From the NCBI GenBank assembly GCA_949130485.1, contig OX422196.1:5459314-5523313 (forward strand): a stretch of DNA of 64,000 bases, given 5' to 3'. Origin of the DNA: Agelas oroides (Eukaryota > Porifera > Demospongiae > Agelasida > Agelasidae). Both the position numbers and the translations under genes were made by a program. Within the stretch, counting starts at the first letter, position 1, and every line of letters begins with the position of its first letter. Of the stretch, positions 1-11,039 are shown in pieces. The notes beneath the pieces were generated by a model that was given only the letters and a program-made list of their open reading frames with translations, did no database searches and was not told the origin of the DNA.

Positions 1-188
1 CCACAATTCAAATCTTGTACATCATGTGTACCACTTGGAATAAAGAGTTTCCACATGGTTGTCCCTACTCTACTGATGACAACATTGGCTATATTCATGG
101 GGTGCTCATGTTAGCTGTTAATGTAAGCTATGTGTTCAACAAACTAAAATCCCACCCTTTCACTTATAAATGGTTATTTAGTACTTAC

Positions 189-272
189 TTCAGTGTTTTC
201 AAGCTCTTGTTCACTCTCAGAACATCAGCCAGTGCTGAGGCTCCCTCAGATCCAACTCTATTTGATTCGAGG
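189..272 (-). CDS. NLR gene: LRR exon 21 (class B, 84 bases)
   Basis: A single ribonuclease-inhibitor-type leucine-rich repeat lies between a splice acceptor (CTTCCACAG) and a GTAAGT donor, phase 2 at both ends. It opens LESNRVGSEGASALADVL. This is the last LRR exon inside the window. The gene very likely continues past base 1, because the exon ends with a good donor and no stop codon. Confidence 0.82.
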
Positions 273-299
273 CTGTGGAAGAGAGTACTTCAGAATTAG

Positions 300-2499
300 T
301 ACAAGCAGTAAAATATTAATTAGACATTAAGTAATGTCATCACTAACAGTCAGTGGAGTTGTTGGGAGAGAATGTGCATGAGAGAAAAAAGTAATGATTT
401 CTCAGGGTTTCACCCCTCTGTGGTTTCATATAGAGGGGGGGGGGGTTTCTCTCAGATTTCTCTCTCTCCGCCCAGAAATTTGATGCCATAATTGCCTCAA
501 CAGCTACAAGACTTAATGTATTATAGCTGAATACAATGATTCTTGTCCTTAAAAGTGTCCAGAATTTCTACAAACCCCCAGTGGGTACACTGACCCACGC
601 ATGTGCCCTTTGCATGCATCTACAATTCCCTCCTTCCCAGGAAAAAAATCCTGTATTAAACCCTGCCCTCCCACCTCCCCAACTATAACCCCATCCCTAA
701 CCCCATTCACTTGTATGAAACCCATATTCTCTCCTCACACCCTGTCCCCAACAATACCACAATCACATATACAACTAGTGAAATGCAAGGGCATTGTGAG
801 GTGAGCCTGAGTGAGTGAGTGCATATGCAAGACAAGGAGCTGCAGTCATTCTTCCCAGAAGCTACTATGGATGAAGCAATATGGTCAGCTAATAGTTAAA
901 GCGTTGAGATAGCAGGAGACACTCTACCATCCACTCTGTGTGTGAGCAGCCTAGTCTTTGTAGAAAAAGTTAGAGAATGCTGTGCAACTCTCTATGGCAG
1001 GGCCTATCTTGATGACGTGGCTCAGTGTTTACACCAGGCCTTTACAGGGATCCCAATCCGATTAAACTAATCCGGTTCATGTAAACACACTAATCCTGAT
1101 TGCAGTCTGCGTTCAACCCACATCCGGATGTAGGTTGAACCCAGATTGCAATCCTGATTTGAACAGCACGTATAAACAGCTGGCGTAGTTTGTAAGTGGA
1201 TTGGCTGCTACCTATGGAAGTTATCAATATTCATGACAAGTAGTACAGCCCTAGCCTCGTTCCCAGGCTCTCCCCACGCGTGCAAACAAAAAATCGAAGG
1301 GAAAGGGGAGAGCCTGGTAAAATTTATCACATGAGAAAAGTCATAGGTAGAGAGAACTCAATTGCATGTGGGCGAATGAATGAACTCACCCACAGTTTAA
1401 CGACAGAATATATTCATTCAGTTGCAAAAGCCTTATAGCTGACAGAATTGTACTAGGCGGCACTACGCAACATTACTTGGCAGCACAGCAAGCTATGATG
1501 AGTGTACACAGACCCGCACATTCGAAAATCTTACTCGCTTACCTGGCAAACTGACCGCTGTATATAGACCCCGGAGAATATGGCTTTCAAGGTGCTCTTA
1601 AACGCCAAGGCCAAATCTTACTCGCAAACTGACCGCTGTATATACACCCCAGAGAATATGGCTTTCAAGGTGCTCTTAAACGCCAAGGCGAACAAATGAA
1701 CTCGCCCACAGTTTAACGACAGAATATATTTGTTCGGTTGCAAAAGCCTTATAGCTGACAGAATTATACTAGGCGGCACTACGCAACATTACCTGGCAGC
1801 ACAGCAAGCTATGATGAGTGTACACAGACCCGCACATTCGAAAATCTTACTCGCTTATCTGGCAAACTGACCGCTGTATATAGACCCCGGAGAATATGGC
1901 TTTCAAGGTGCTCTTAAATGCCAAGGCGGCCCTTTCCTAGGCTATGCTCAAGTATTCTCTGTGTTCATTGTTTGAAAAAACTGCCAGAACGGGCTCCTAC
2001 TAAGGCCATTCCAAATTAAAGCCTTGTTGCAGGGGAATTAGTTCTAAAGTCACAAAAAAGCTTTCCGAATGAAAATAAGCGCATGTAGGGATGGAACCCT
2101 CAAAAACCAGCCAAACAAGATGGAAACGACACCACAACACACTCACACCATCCCTACATCTTGTGCCATTTTGCCAACTATGTTTTGTGTTTGTTACTTG
2201 TGTGCATGCATAGGAGGGTTGTGGAAGCCTTGTTGCAGGGGAATTAGTTCTATAAGTAGCCAGCTTTCACTTCACAACTTGCAGCCCTCGTACAGTAAAT
2301 CAGTAAATGTTCACGTTACAGCTACTCCTCCCAAGCGCCTCTCCCCGCCGTCTTCGCCCACATTGCTCGTGCTGGAAAGTAGTTTATACAGAGCGAAAAT
2401 GTTACTTATAGACCACATGTGGCATGCGGTTGCGTTAAACTACAGTCTAACAAACATACAGAATATGTATGACAAATAATACGTATATAAATATTATAC
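300..2499. repeat. Intronic repeats: first copy of a tandem segmental duplication
   Basis: No coding exon is seen. The stretch from about 588 to 1390 is nearly identical to 6180-6990, and a shorter third copy lies at 12940-13170. It includes a foldback unit at about 1025-1200 (two halves around ATCCGGAT-like palindromes) and a MITE beginning TAGCCTCGTTCCCAGG at 1252. From about 1371 to 1930 a 316-bp unit is tandemly repeated (CACAGTTTAA recurs at 1391 and 1707). Positions 2066-2175 resemble the 131-bp inverted-repeat arms found at 41347 and 41895. Confidence 0.7.
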
Positions 2500-2503
2500 A
2501 TAT

Positions 2504-5500
2504 GTGGCAGTCCTGGATAGAAATCAAATATTATTCCGGTCCGGTCAAAATCAAGTTATACCAATGGAACTCACCGTCGAGGCATCCCCCTACCAGAGAT
2601 CCGTTGAGACACTAGAAAAGACCTCAGGAGCAAGGGCCGCTTGGAAGGTGAGTATTATTTAGAATAGTACTCATAAGTAGCCTTGCCCTCACACCTGACT
2701 GCAGCGTTTGTTGCTTACAGTAATAGACTGCTGCAAGCTACAAACGGTGGGGTCAGAAAGTATGAGAGGGATGTTATCCAGGAGTGCATAGCGACGTACA
2801 AACGTCTTTGTGCGCTGTGACACTAGCAGTTTATGCAGCAACCTTTCCGTACTCTTCTACATTTCTATAATGTCGTTAGTTGTAACTTGTGTGAGTAGCT
2901 TAACATAGAAATGAGAGTGCAGTGATAATTTTATCCCACGGGTATTACGATAGTTTTATGCAAGAATAATTATGCAGTGTTTACAGTAGTAAGGTCCAGA
3001 AATTAACAAAGACGGCGTAAAGCTATTGCCTACTGTTGGGGTGGAGTTTAGGACATCCAGCTTTGGTTGTTTGTCCTTCACTCCATCGTGCTCGATTGCG
3101 ATGACCAGTACCATCACAACCAGGAACTGTGCACTTGCTTTGCTTTCTCTTCTTAGGTTCATCTGAGATGGTGGAAGTACATCTTGAAGCTGTTGTGTGA
3201 GAGTCAAGTACAGCTGTTCTACCCAAGGGTGGCAGGTACTCTGGTCGCCGATCAGGTGCAATGAAACGATCATACATCGTGATCATGTTGGCCATTTTTT
3301 CAGCTGATAGGTCACGTGTTTGCTCCTCCTTGTATGTGGTGACAGGCTCTCCCGGAATCCCCGGTTCAATAACATGAAGAGGTGGCTCCTTCCATGCCCC
3401 AGTGAAACAGTGCTGCCGTACCTTCATGACAATCTCTCTGTTGTGCTGCCGAACTATGAGGAGTCATGGAGCTTGCGGACCCCTGGCAAGTCTGAATATT
3501 TCTTTCCCAGTGATCTTCGCCAGGTGAGAACATGCTCTCCATCTTCTACATACATGTCAGCTGTTTGAGCACAGAGTGCTTGTAGCTCACTGATTGTGAA
3601 CCCGTCAGCTGCTTTGTACACATTGCCAATTACTGAAAACAGCCTGTCAGGTGTAAACTTGGTGTGACCGGCTATCATAAAACTGATGTGCATGTGCTCA
3701 AGCTCACCATTCCTAACCATTTCCATTGCCCAGGCAAATAGGTAGTGATTCTTGTTGGTACTGGTGGCGTTATCAAGAAAGATGGCAAGTCGGTGCAGCC
3801 ATGGGTATTGCTGGGAGATGCTGCACCAATACATGGTGAGGAATGATATTGTATGGTCTGTATTTTTCGGACCAATTTGCTCATCAAATGTGTACACAAC
3901 ACTCTTATCTTCTCGGTGGTCCACTATGCCAAAGATATCATGTGATACCTTCTGTAGGTAGTACGTTGATCCTGGTTGTTCAGTGGTTCCCCAATTAGGA
4001 ATCAGCTTTGACTGCTGGTAGTCACACTAATCACCAGTGTAAAGCAATGCTTTAGTATCATAAGCTCCTCTCTTTCTTCCTGAGTTAAACTACCCTTCTC
4101 ATCGTACTCCTTGATATCTCTCCACTGCTTTTTACACTTCTGCATACATGCCTTGTAGTATTCCCTTGCACGTGTGGCCACTACTTTATGCTCAGCAAGA
4201 TTTTCATCCAGCTGTTTCCTTTCTTCCTCCAGGCCTCTCAAGTCAGATTCAGAAGCATTGCCAGACTGTTGCAGGCGATTCTTCATGGCCTGGTTTCTGG
4301 ACAGCTCCTCCTTTAGGTTTTTGCAGGTGTCACAATAGTCGGTCATGCTGGGATGAACAGCAACCTTGGGGCGATGCTTGTCAAGCCACTCAGCTGCTGC
4401 TGTTGGACCGCAGGTACCTCTTCCTTGTTCTACTTGTGCTCTGTTGAACTCTGAAACCACTGACGCTTTAGCCTTCTGATCAAAGCCCTTCTCTCCTGGT
4501 CTAGGTGGAGCAATGCGACTGAACTTGGGAATAAAGAAGAACTGAGCACTACAGCTGCCAGCGTGCCTGCCATTTGGCTGCGAATTTAAATCCACAAACT
4601 CCAGGAAATCAGCCATCACATCAAGCTTGGAGTGATTGGAGGGACGCCCAGCAAGACCGTGACGTTCGTATGGAAACTTCACTTCAACATCCTCATCTTC
4701 ATCAAGGGACTTCCACCACATTTCAAAGGTATGCATCTCTTCATCATCTGGGCACAGTACCAAGTTTTCAAGCCTTTTCTCTGTTGCCTCTTTCTTCTTC
4801 ATGATCACTATAGGTCATTGATTCATCTGCTGCTTGATGACACGTTGCCTTTGGAGACGTTCCATGTGTATGCCTGTGAATGCTGTGATACACTCTTGGC
4901 AGAAGAGCAAGTTGCCATGTGCGTCAAGGACACTTTGACGGAGCCACTGATTTTGAGCTTGCAAAAATGAAAGACAGCTTGCTTTTGTAATATTCTTTTC
5001 TGTGATGACTGTGCATTTGTATGTCTAGCTGCATAATTATGTGTGCATTGTGCGTGTGTGTGATTGTGCTAGCCCTACACCTAGGCATGGTCAGACGAGG
5101 AGACATATTCATGATTGTGTGAGAGGCGTACCTGAGACATTTCGGTATGCCAGTCTCTGCTTCTTGGGCTGTGGGTAGCTGATCACCCTGTTACGGAGTG
5201 CCTTTGCTGGATGTCTACCCATTGCCATGAAAGCCCCAGCTAGTCCACATAGAATAGCGGGACACCCCCTATGACAATTGGCTTCCCTTGCGGTTTGTTG
5301 AGGGGTGGGACCAACTTCCGTATGGTAATTGGTTTCATTGTGCGGGAGGGGGATGGGTCGTTTATAAACTGCTCTGCTGCGCCCTGCGACAAACTTTATT
5401 TGGCGCTGCCTTTTGCGCTGACTATACACGGACACTGTTGCCATCATTCCTACCGATCGACCTGAAAGCAGCTGGTATCAACAAGACATCAGAGCTGTTT

Positions 5501-5693
5501 TTGCGTGATTGTGAGTTTGCAGTGCACTATAAACGGGTGCAGATGTGTCTAGGGTTAGCAAAGAACAAGCACTACTACGAGAGCGAGTGCGAGTGTAGGT
5601 AAGACGACGGGATAATCATACATAAACTTTAATCGCCATTATCTCAAAACGTATAACGCAGAATAATATTTGATTTCTATCCGGGACTGCCAC
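2504..5693 (-). mobile_element. DNA transposon, 3.19 kb, with about 37-bp terminal inverted repeats and ATAT target duplication
   Basis: The ends are inverted copies: GTGGCAGTCCTGGATAGAAA at 2504, and GTGGCAGTCCCGGATAGAAA read on the minus strand from 5693. ATAT flanks both sides (2500-2503 and 5694-5697). The paralogous segment near 7720-7765 carries the uninterrupted site (ATATACATAT followed by CAAAATCCACC), so the boundaries are confirmed inside this window. The element carries a three-part minus-strand transposase-like reading frame. It sits in an intron of the NLR gene, between LRR exons 20 and 21. I cannot assign it to a named superfamily with confidence. Confidence 0.85.
3023..4808 (-). 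pseudogene. Transposase-like protein (DUF7869-type core) in three frames, probably broken
   Basis: Three minus-strand segments read in order. The first (4808-4002, 268 residues) begins MIMKKKEATEKR and holds a CDTCKNLKEEL zinc-binding-like motif and a charged helical stretch. The second (3924-3454) holds FLDNATSTNKNHY and MIAGHTKFTPDRLF, which resemble the conserved core of transposon-borne proteins of the DUF7869 kind (family recalled, not searched). The third (3427-3023) ends with a cysteine/histidine cluster, CTVPGCDGTGH, like a C2HC finger. Homologous sequence appears to run on between segments in another frame near 4023 and near 3456, so I infer two frameshifts; short introns are the alternative. 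The coding lies inside the element with inverted ends at 2504 and 5693, which makes a transposon protein the best reading. Confidence 0.6.
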
Positions 5694-5945
5694 ATATGAA
5701 AATCCACCGTTCAACTCACTAGTGTGGGGCTCACTCAGGCTCGCCCCAATTAATGAGACAGTAAGTAATTAACACAGACATATTATGTTGTCACTAACAG
5801 TCAGTGGAGTTAATGTGCAGGAGAGAAAATAATATTACCTACCGTAGCTAATAATATTACCTACTATAGCCAATAGTATATCAGTCTGTACATACTGTTT
5901 GATCCTCACATTTCCTGATAGCAAGACACTCAGGTTACAACTTAC

Positions 5946-6029
5946 TTCAGTTCTTCCAGTGACTGGTTATGTTGCAGTGCTCTGGCCAGAGCTGTGGCTC
6001 CAGTGGCAGTCAGACCATTGTCTCTGAGG
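5946..6029 (-). CDS. NLR gene: LRR exon 20 (class A, 84 bases)
   Basis: One 28-residue LRR, beginning LRDNGLTATGATALARAL, phase 2 in and out. Acceptor ...CACTGCAG and donor GTAAG. The asparagine-ladder position (LRDN) and the GA.ALA.AL helix are intact. Confidence 0.85.
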
Positions 6030-6179
6030 CTGCAGTGGAGTACAATCAGACAGACACACTTGAGTTAGATCCGCATAAACAAATCCCATGTTTTTGTTGC
6101 TATGGCAATGACAACTCCTCATCAGCAAGGTGCCAACGACATTTTAAGCGTCCACAATTCAAATCTTGTACATCATGTG

Positions 6180-7010
6180 TACACTGACCCACGCATGTGC
6201 CCTTTGCATGCATCTACATTCCCTCCTTCCCAGGAAAAAAATTCTGTATTAAACCCTGCCCTCCCACCTCCCCAACTATAAGCCCACCCCTAACCCCATT
6301 CACTCGTATGAAACCCATATTCTCTCCTCACACCCTGTCCCCAACAATACCACAATCACATATACAACTAGTGAAATGCAAGGGCATTGTGGGGTGAGCC
6401 TGAGTGAGTGAGTGCATATGCAAGACAAGGAGCTGCAGCCAATCTTCCCAGAAGCTACTATGGATGAAGCAATATGGTCAGCTAATAGTTAAAGCGTTGA
6501 GATAGCAGGAGACACTCTACCATCCACTCTGTGTGTGAGCAGCCTAGTCTTTGTAGAAAAAGTTAGAGAATGCTGTGCAACTCTCTATGGCAGGGCCTAT
6601 CTTGATGACGTGGCTCAGTGTTTACACCAGGCCTTTACAGGGATCCCAATCCAATTAAACTAATCCAGTTCATGTAAACACACTAATCCTGATTGCAGTC
6701 TGCGTTCAACCCACATCCGGATGTAGGTTGAACCCAGATTGCAATCCGGATTAGGATCTGAACAGCACGTGTAAACAGCTGGCATAGTTTGTAAGTGGAT
6801 TGGCTGCTACCTATGGAAGTTATCAATATTCATGACAAGTAGTACAGCCCTAGCCTCGTTCCCAGGCTCTCCCCACGCGTGCAAACAAAAAATCAAAGGG
6901 AAAGGGGAGAGCCTGGTAAAATTTATCACATGAGAAATGTCATAGGTAGAGAGAACTCAATTGCATGTGGGTGAACGAATGAACTCGCCCACAGTTTAAC
7001 GACAGAATAG
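6180..7010. repeat. Second copy of the segmental duplication
   Basis: This stretch repeats 588-1400 with few differences, including the foldback near 6640-6790 and the TAGCCTCGTTCCCAGG MITE at 6851. The join at 6180 skips sequence corresponding to roughly 30-590, so this copy has lost that part. It has gained LRR exon 19 just downstream at 7060. Confidence 0.75.
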
Positions 7011-7059
7011 CTCTCATCAAACTAAAATCCCAACCTTTCACTTATTATTTGGTACTTAC

Positions 7060-7143
7060 TTCAGTGTTTTCAAGCTCTTGTTCACTCTCAGAACATCAGC
7101 CAGTGCCGAGGCTCCCTCAGACCCAATTATATTTGATTCGAGG
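7060..7143 (-). CDS. NLR gene: LRR exon 19 (class B, 84 bases)
   Basis: Begins LESNIIGSEGASALADVL. Phase 2 at both ends, CTTCCACAG acceptor, GTAAGT donor. It pairs with class A exon 18 as an A-B unit. Confidence 0.85.
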
Positions 7144-7969
7144 CTGTGGAAGAGAGTACTTCAGAATTAGTACAAGCTAGGCGAATGCGGTGCATTGTGG
7201 GGCGAGCGTGAGCGAGTTGTATCGTGTGTTGCATAGGCAGCATGGTAGTTATGTATATACTGCATGTTTGCAATGTATATATGCACAATGCGCAATAGGA
7301 TAATTATACAAATTTATGCATCGGCATTCTGGGTAGAATGCCTAGCCCTATCTCTCTCCACTCCATTAATCTTTCCTGCCTTTGCTCGGCTGTTTCTGTC
7401 ATGCATAGTTCTTACACAAATAGGAAAGGCGTTGAAAAGTCACTACGCATGATAAATACACTGTCAGCTATTCAACTATCAAAGAATCTCAGTCGCCTTC
7501 TGAGTTCTATAAGTAGCCAGGTTTGTCTTCACAACTTGCAGCCCTCGTACAGTAAACGTTCACGCTCCAGCTACTCCTCCCAAGCATCTCCCCGCCGTCT
7601 TCGCCCACACTGCTCGTGCTGGAAAGTAGTTTATACGGAGCGAAAATGATACTTATAGACCATGCACATGTGGCATGCAGTTGAGTTAAACTACAGTCTA
7701 ACAAACATACAGAATACGTACGACAAATAATACGTATATAATATACATATCAAAATCCACCTTTCAACTCACTAGTGTGGGGCTCACTCAGGCTCGCCCC
7801 AATTAATGAGACAGTAAGTATTTGACATATTATGTCGTCACTAACAGTCAGTGGAGTTAATGTGCATGAGAGAAATAATATTACCTACCATAGCCAATAG
7901 TATACAAGTCTGTACATACTGTTCGATCCTCACATTTCCTGATAGCAAGACACTCAGGTTACAACTTAC

Positions 7970-8053
7970 TTCAGTTCTTCCAGTGACTTGTTATGTTGCA
8001 GTGCTGTGGCCAGAGCTTTGGCTCCAGTGGCAGTCAGACCATTGTATCTGAGG
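7970..8053 (-). CDS. NLR gene: LRR exon 18 (class A, 84 bases)
   Basis: Begins LRYNGLTATGAKALATAL. Phase 2 and intact splice sites. Its surroundings (7750-8230) repeat 5700-6180, which hold exon 20, so exons 18 and 20 are products of one duplication. Confidence 0.85.
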
Positions 8054-8229
8054 CTGCAGTGGAGTACAATCAGACAAACACACTTGAGTTACATCCGCAT
8101 AAACAAATTCCATGTTTTTGTTGCTATGGCGATGACAACTCCTCATCAGCAAAAGTGCCAACAACATTTTAAGTGTCCACAATTCAAATCTTCACATCAT
8201 GTTCACCACTTGGAATAGGGTTTCCACAT

Positions 8230-9700
8230 TGTTGTACCTACTCTACTGATTACAACATTCAAATTCTCACTGATTGTCAAGACAATGTTCTACATTGTTG
8301 TTACCATAGCAACAGAATATATCAAATTGAGCTCCCTAGCTAGCTATGTACTACTTAGCATCGTTCCTAGCCTGTTAAAATCTTTTTCATGCAAGTTTAA
8401 ACTGTTTAGTTCCAAAAGTCTGTAGAACCAATCAAGCTTAAAGCAAGGTCAAATGACAATTGTACAATCGTCATGATCACAATACTGATTCCCTGGTTGC
8501 ACTACTTTGGAAGCATTCGTATTATGCTTGATGGCTTCGGTTCGAATCTTCCCCTAACTTGTGCACAACTACTGCAGAACATGCAGACACAATGGTTGCT
8601 TGTACAAGAAGTAACTGAATAGAGTTACATATAAACTAGTCTTGTTCCCACACCGCAATAGTATAGTCTCGCTATGAAGCTAAAGTCAGTCAGCTAGATC
8701 AACCTCAGAGAGCAAGTCTACTGCAAGCTGTCTCACATTTGAACTGCCACATTGTACAGGTAGGTGAGCCTTGTTGGCCAAACCAATGTGTTTGCATACT
8801 ACAAGGGTCACATAACTACAAGCAAATAATTGTTACTGGTATGGGTGCAGTGCAATCTCCATGATATTGCATCTGCATATCGAATTCATGTAAGTTACCA
8901 GGCCGTTTCTCTCACAAACAGCCTGGGTATAAGGTTAATACTACAAGGGTCACATAACTACAAGTGGGTATAAGGTTAATGTACCCACTATACAGCTAGG
9001 CCTAGTCCTATGAAACAATGATGCTGTTGGATAGATCCTGTACTTCTCGGCAGCTGGCCACAATGCAAAGATGCTGGCAGTAGTACGTACGTCCTTGTAG
9101 TCCCACTGTCAGTGGTGACAACCAGTTGTAGAACACAAGCAGCCCTAGCACTAGCTTGGTGACCACTGTTTGTAACTTTCTGCATTTTGACTATAAGTCA
9201 GAGAGGCTTAAGTGCTAGTGAGATGGCTGTAAGATTTCACTCACTTCCAAACCCACAGGATACAAGGGGAAAAGTCACAGCTGACACTACAACTGCACGG
9301 CAAAATGGTGAAACAAGACTAGAAACTTTTCCTGCTTCAAAGGTTCCAAATATTGCCTCAAACACGAGAAGAGAGTGAAGAGTAGACTCAAAGAGTCCAT
9401 GGTGAGGACTTCCTTCTAGTGGACACTGGGTGAAATGATCAAAACTGCCTTGTTGCCTTTGCAACAGTTGGCAATCTAGGGATGCTGCCTAGAAAATGGC
9501 TTCCACCTTCTATCATTCTATTTGACTTTCACTTGTTCTATTGCTCTTCAATTTCCAGGAGCATGCCAACAAGGTTGCTTCTACCGTTTCTCTCAGGCAA
9601 TCTGCCACAAAGTTTGTCTGTCATGGTTTACAAATGTTGCACTTACACTCACTCAGGCTTGTTATACTGCATGGTCATTTGGAGCCTAAAAGTTACTTAC
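8230..9700. other. NLR intron, no exon seen
   Basis: Open reading frames are short and without family resemblance. The block near 8990-9180 (around AGCCCTAGCACTAGCTTGG) recurs near 17040, 21080 and 25990, showing that larger segments were copied along with the LRR exons. Nothing else is recognised. Confidence 0.5.
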
Positions 9701-9796
9701 ACCAATGTTTTGAAGTTTGTGATCACTCTCGGATCAGCCAGTGCAGTAGCTCCCTCATCCCCAATTCTAGTCCACTTGTATTTATCCCAATCAAGA
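9701..9796 (-). CDS. NLR gene: LRR exon 17 (class C, 96 bases)
   Basis: A longer 32-residue LRR opening LDWDKYKWTRIGDEGATALA. Acceptor TTTATTCAG, donor GTAAGT, phase 2. Class C has an extra aromatic/charged stretch (DKYKW) before the usual glycine turn. It lies 189 bases from class A exon 16. Confidence 0.82.
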
Positions 9797-9985
9797 CTGA
9801 ATAAAGAATATATCAGGGGGAAAACATACAACAGATACATGTACATATTACATTACTCCATTCTATAGAAATATTCAGCATCCAACCGCTACATTCCTGC
9901 ATGTAACTAAAATCAGCTCTAGTACAACGTATCCCGAGGCAGCCTGACCCTAAGACCTCAGAGCATCAATCAGTTTACAACTTAC

Positions 9986-10069
9986 TTCAGTACTTCCAGT
10001 GACTTGTTATGTTGCAGTGCTCTGGCCAGAGCTGTGGCTCCAGTGGCAGTCAGACTATTGTCTCTAAGG
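9986..10069 (-). CDS. NLR gene: LRR exon 16 (class A, 84 bases)
   Basis: Begins LRDNSLTATGATALARAL, phase 2, intact GT-AG borders. It is the upstream partner of class C exon 17. Confidence 0.85.
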
Positions 10070-10186
10070 CTGCAGTGGGATATACTTAGACATGAACATA
10101 CAGCAGTCGCTAGATCCATGTCTCTGTTGTTATGTCAATGATAACTCCTCACAACCTCAACTGCCATAACTCAAACCACATACCGT

Positions 10187-10976
10187 AGATTCTGGTTAAT
10201 AAGCGCATGCACTTATGAGTGTAAGTGGTAAGCCAACATGCGCCTAATAGAGGATATGCGCTAAATAAAGGGTTCAATAATTAAAGCCACACCCAACAGG
10301 TATTGACATGATACGTAGCTCTCTGGCGCTGTTCAGTAGACCATAAGACATGCTCACCTGGCGAGCATCAACATAAAATCAGAAGACTCCATCCTCCTCA
10401 GAGAGCAAGAGCGTAGTTTGGATCTATCGTGTATTCATGCGGGGCTCCATGCACAGGAGAAATCAGTTCTAGTCTTGTAAGCCGCAAAGGGTGTGGCTTG
10501 CGAGTTTCGTGTTAGCCAAAACCTGTGTAGCTCTTCTTTGGTTGACTTCAGGATGACCATCGAGTGCGCTGCGTACTCTTGATGCCATGGGTTTCACTCA
10601 ATCTCTTGCCGCTATCGTGTACATGTGCTAAATAAATGATGCCATGTACTGGGAAGACTACATGCACCTAATAAATAATATGCTCGTAATACCAAGGTGT
10701 ACTTAATTGGGGCGAGCATGAGCGAGCCCCACACTTGTGAGTTTAACGGCGGAATTTCTCTGATATATATATGTTTATATGTTTATATATATCGTACGTA
10801 CGTCCAATGCACGCGTACGCGTGCCGTGTATGGACAATATGCGCGTGATCTAAAAAAAACACGTGCGGACCTAGACACTTTTATAGTTCAGTTTATTCAT
10901 ACATTGCAAACATGCAGTATATATATTGTGCGTATAGCTGTGTTCACCTAGTAACCAGAGTTTACGGTACTTTCAC
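10187..10976. mobile_element. MITE-like element with TACCGTA ends
   Basis: The left end reads TACCGTAGATTCTGGTTAAT. The right end, on the minus strand from about 10976, reads TACCGTAAACTCTGGTTACT. The interior is not coding. Related end sequences (TACCGTAAATTCTGGTTATT on the minus strand) appear near 11880. Confidence 0.6.
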
Positions 10977-10994
10977 ACAAAAAGTCACTCAGTC

Positions 10995-11034
10995 AGTGCA
11001 GTGCAGTGCAGTGCAGTGCAGTGCAGTGCAGTGC
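10995..11034 (+). repeat. CAGTG pentanucleotide tandem repeat
   Basis: CAGTG is repeated about eight times. The same array and flank (CTGGGTTAAAGAG...) recur at 14650-14700, so it marks a duplicated LRR module. Confidence 0.9.
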
Positions 11035-11039
11035 TGGGT

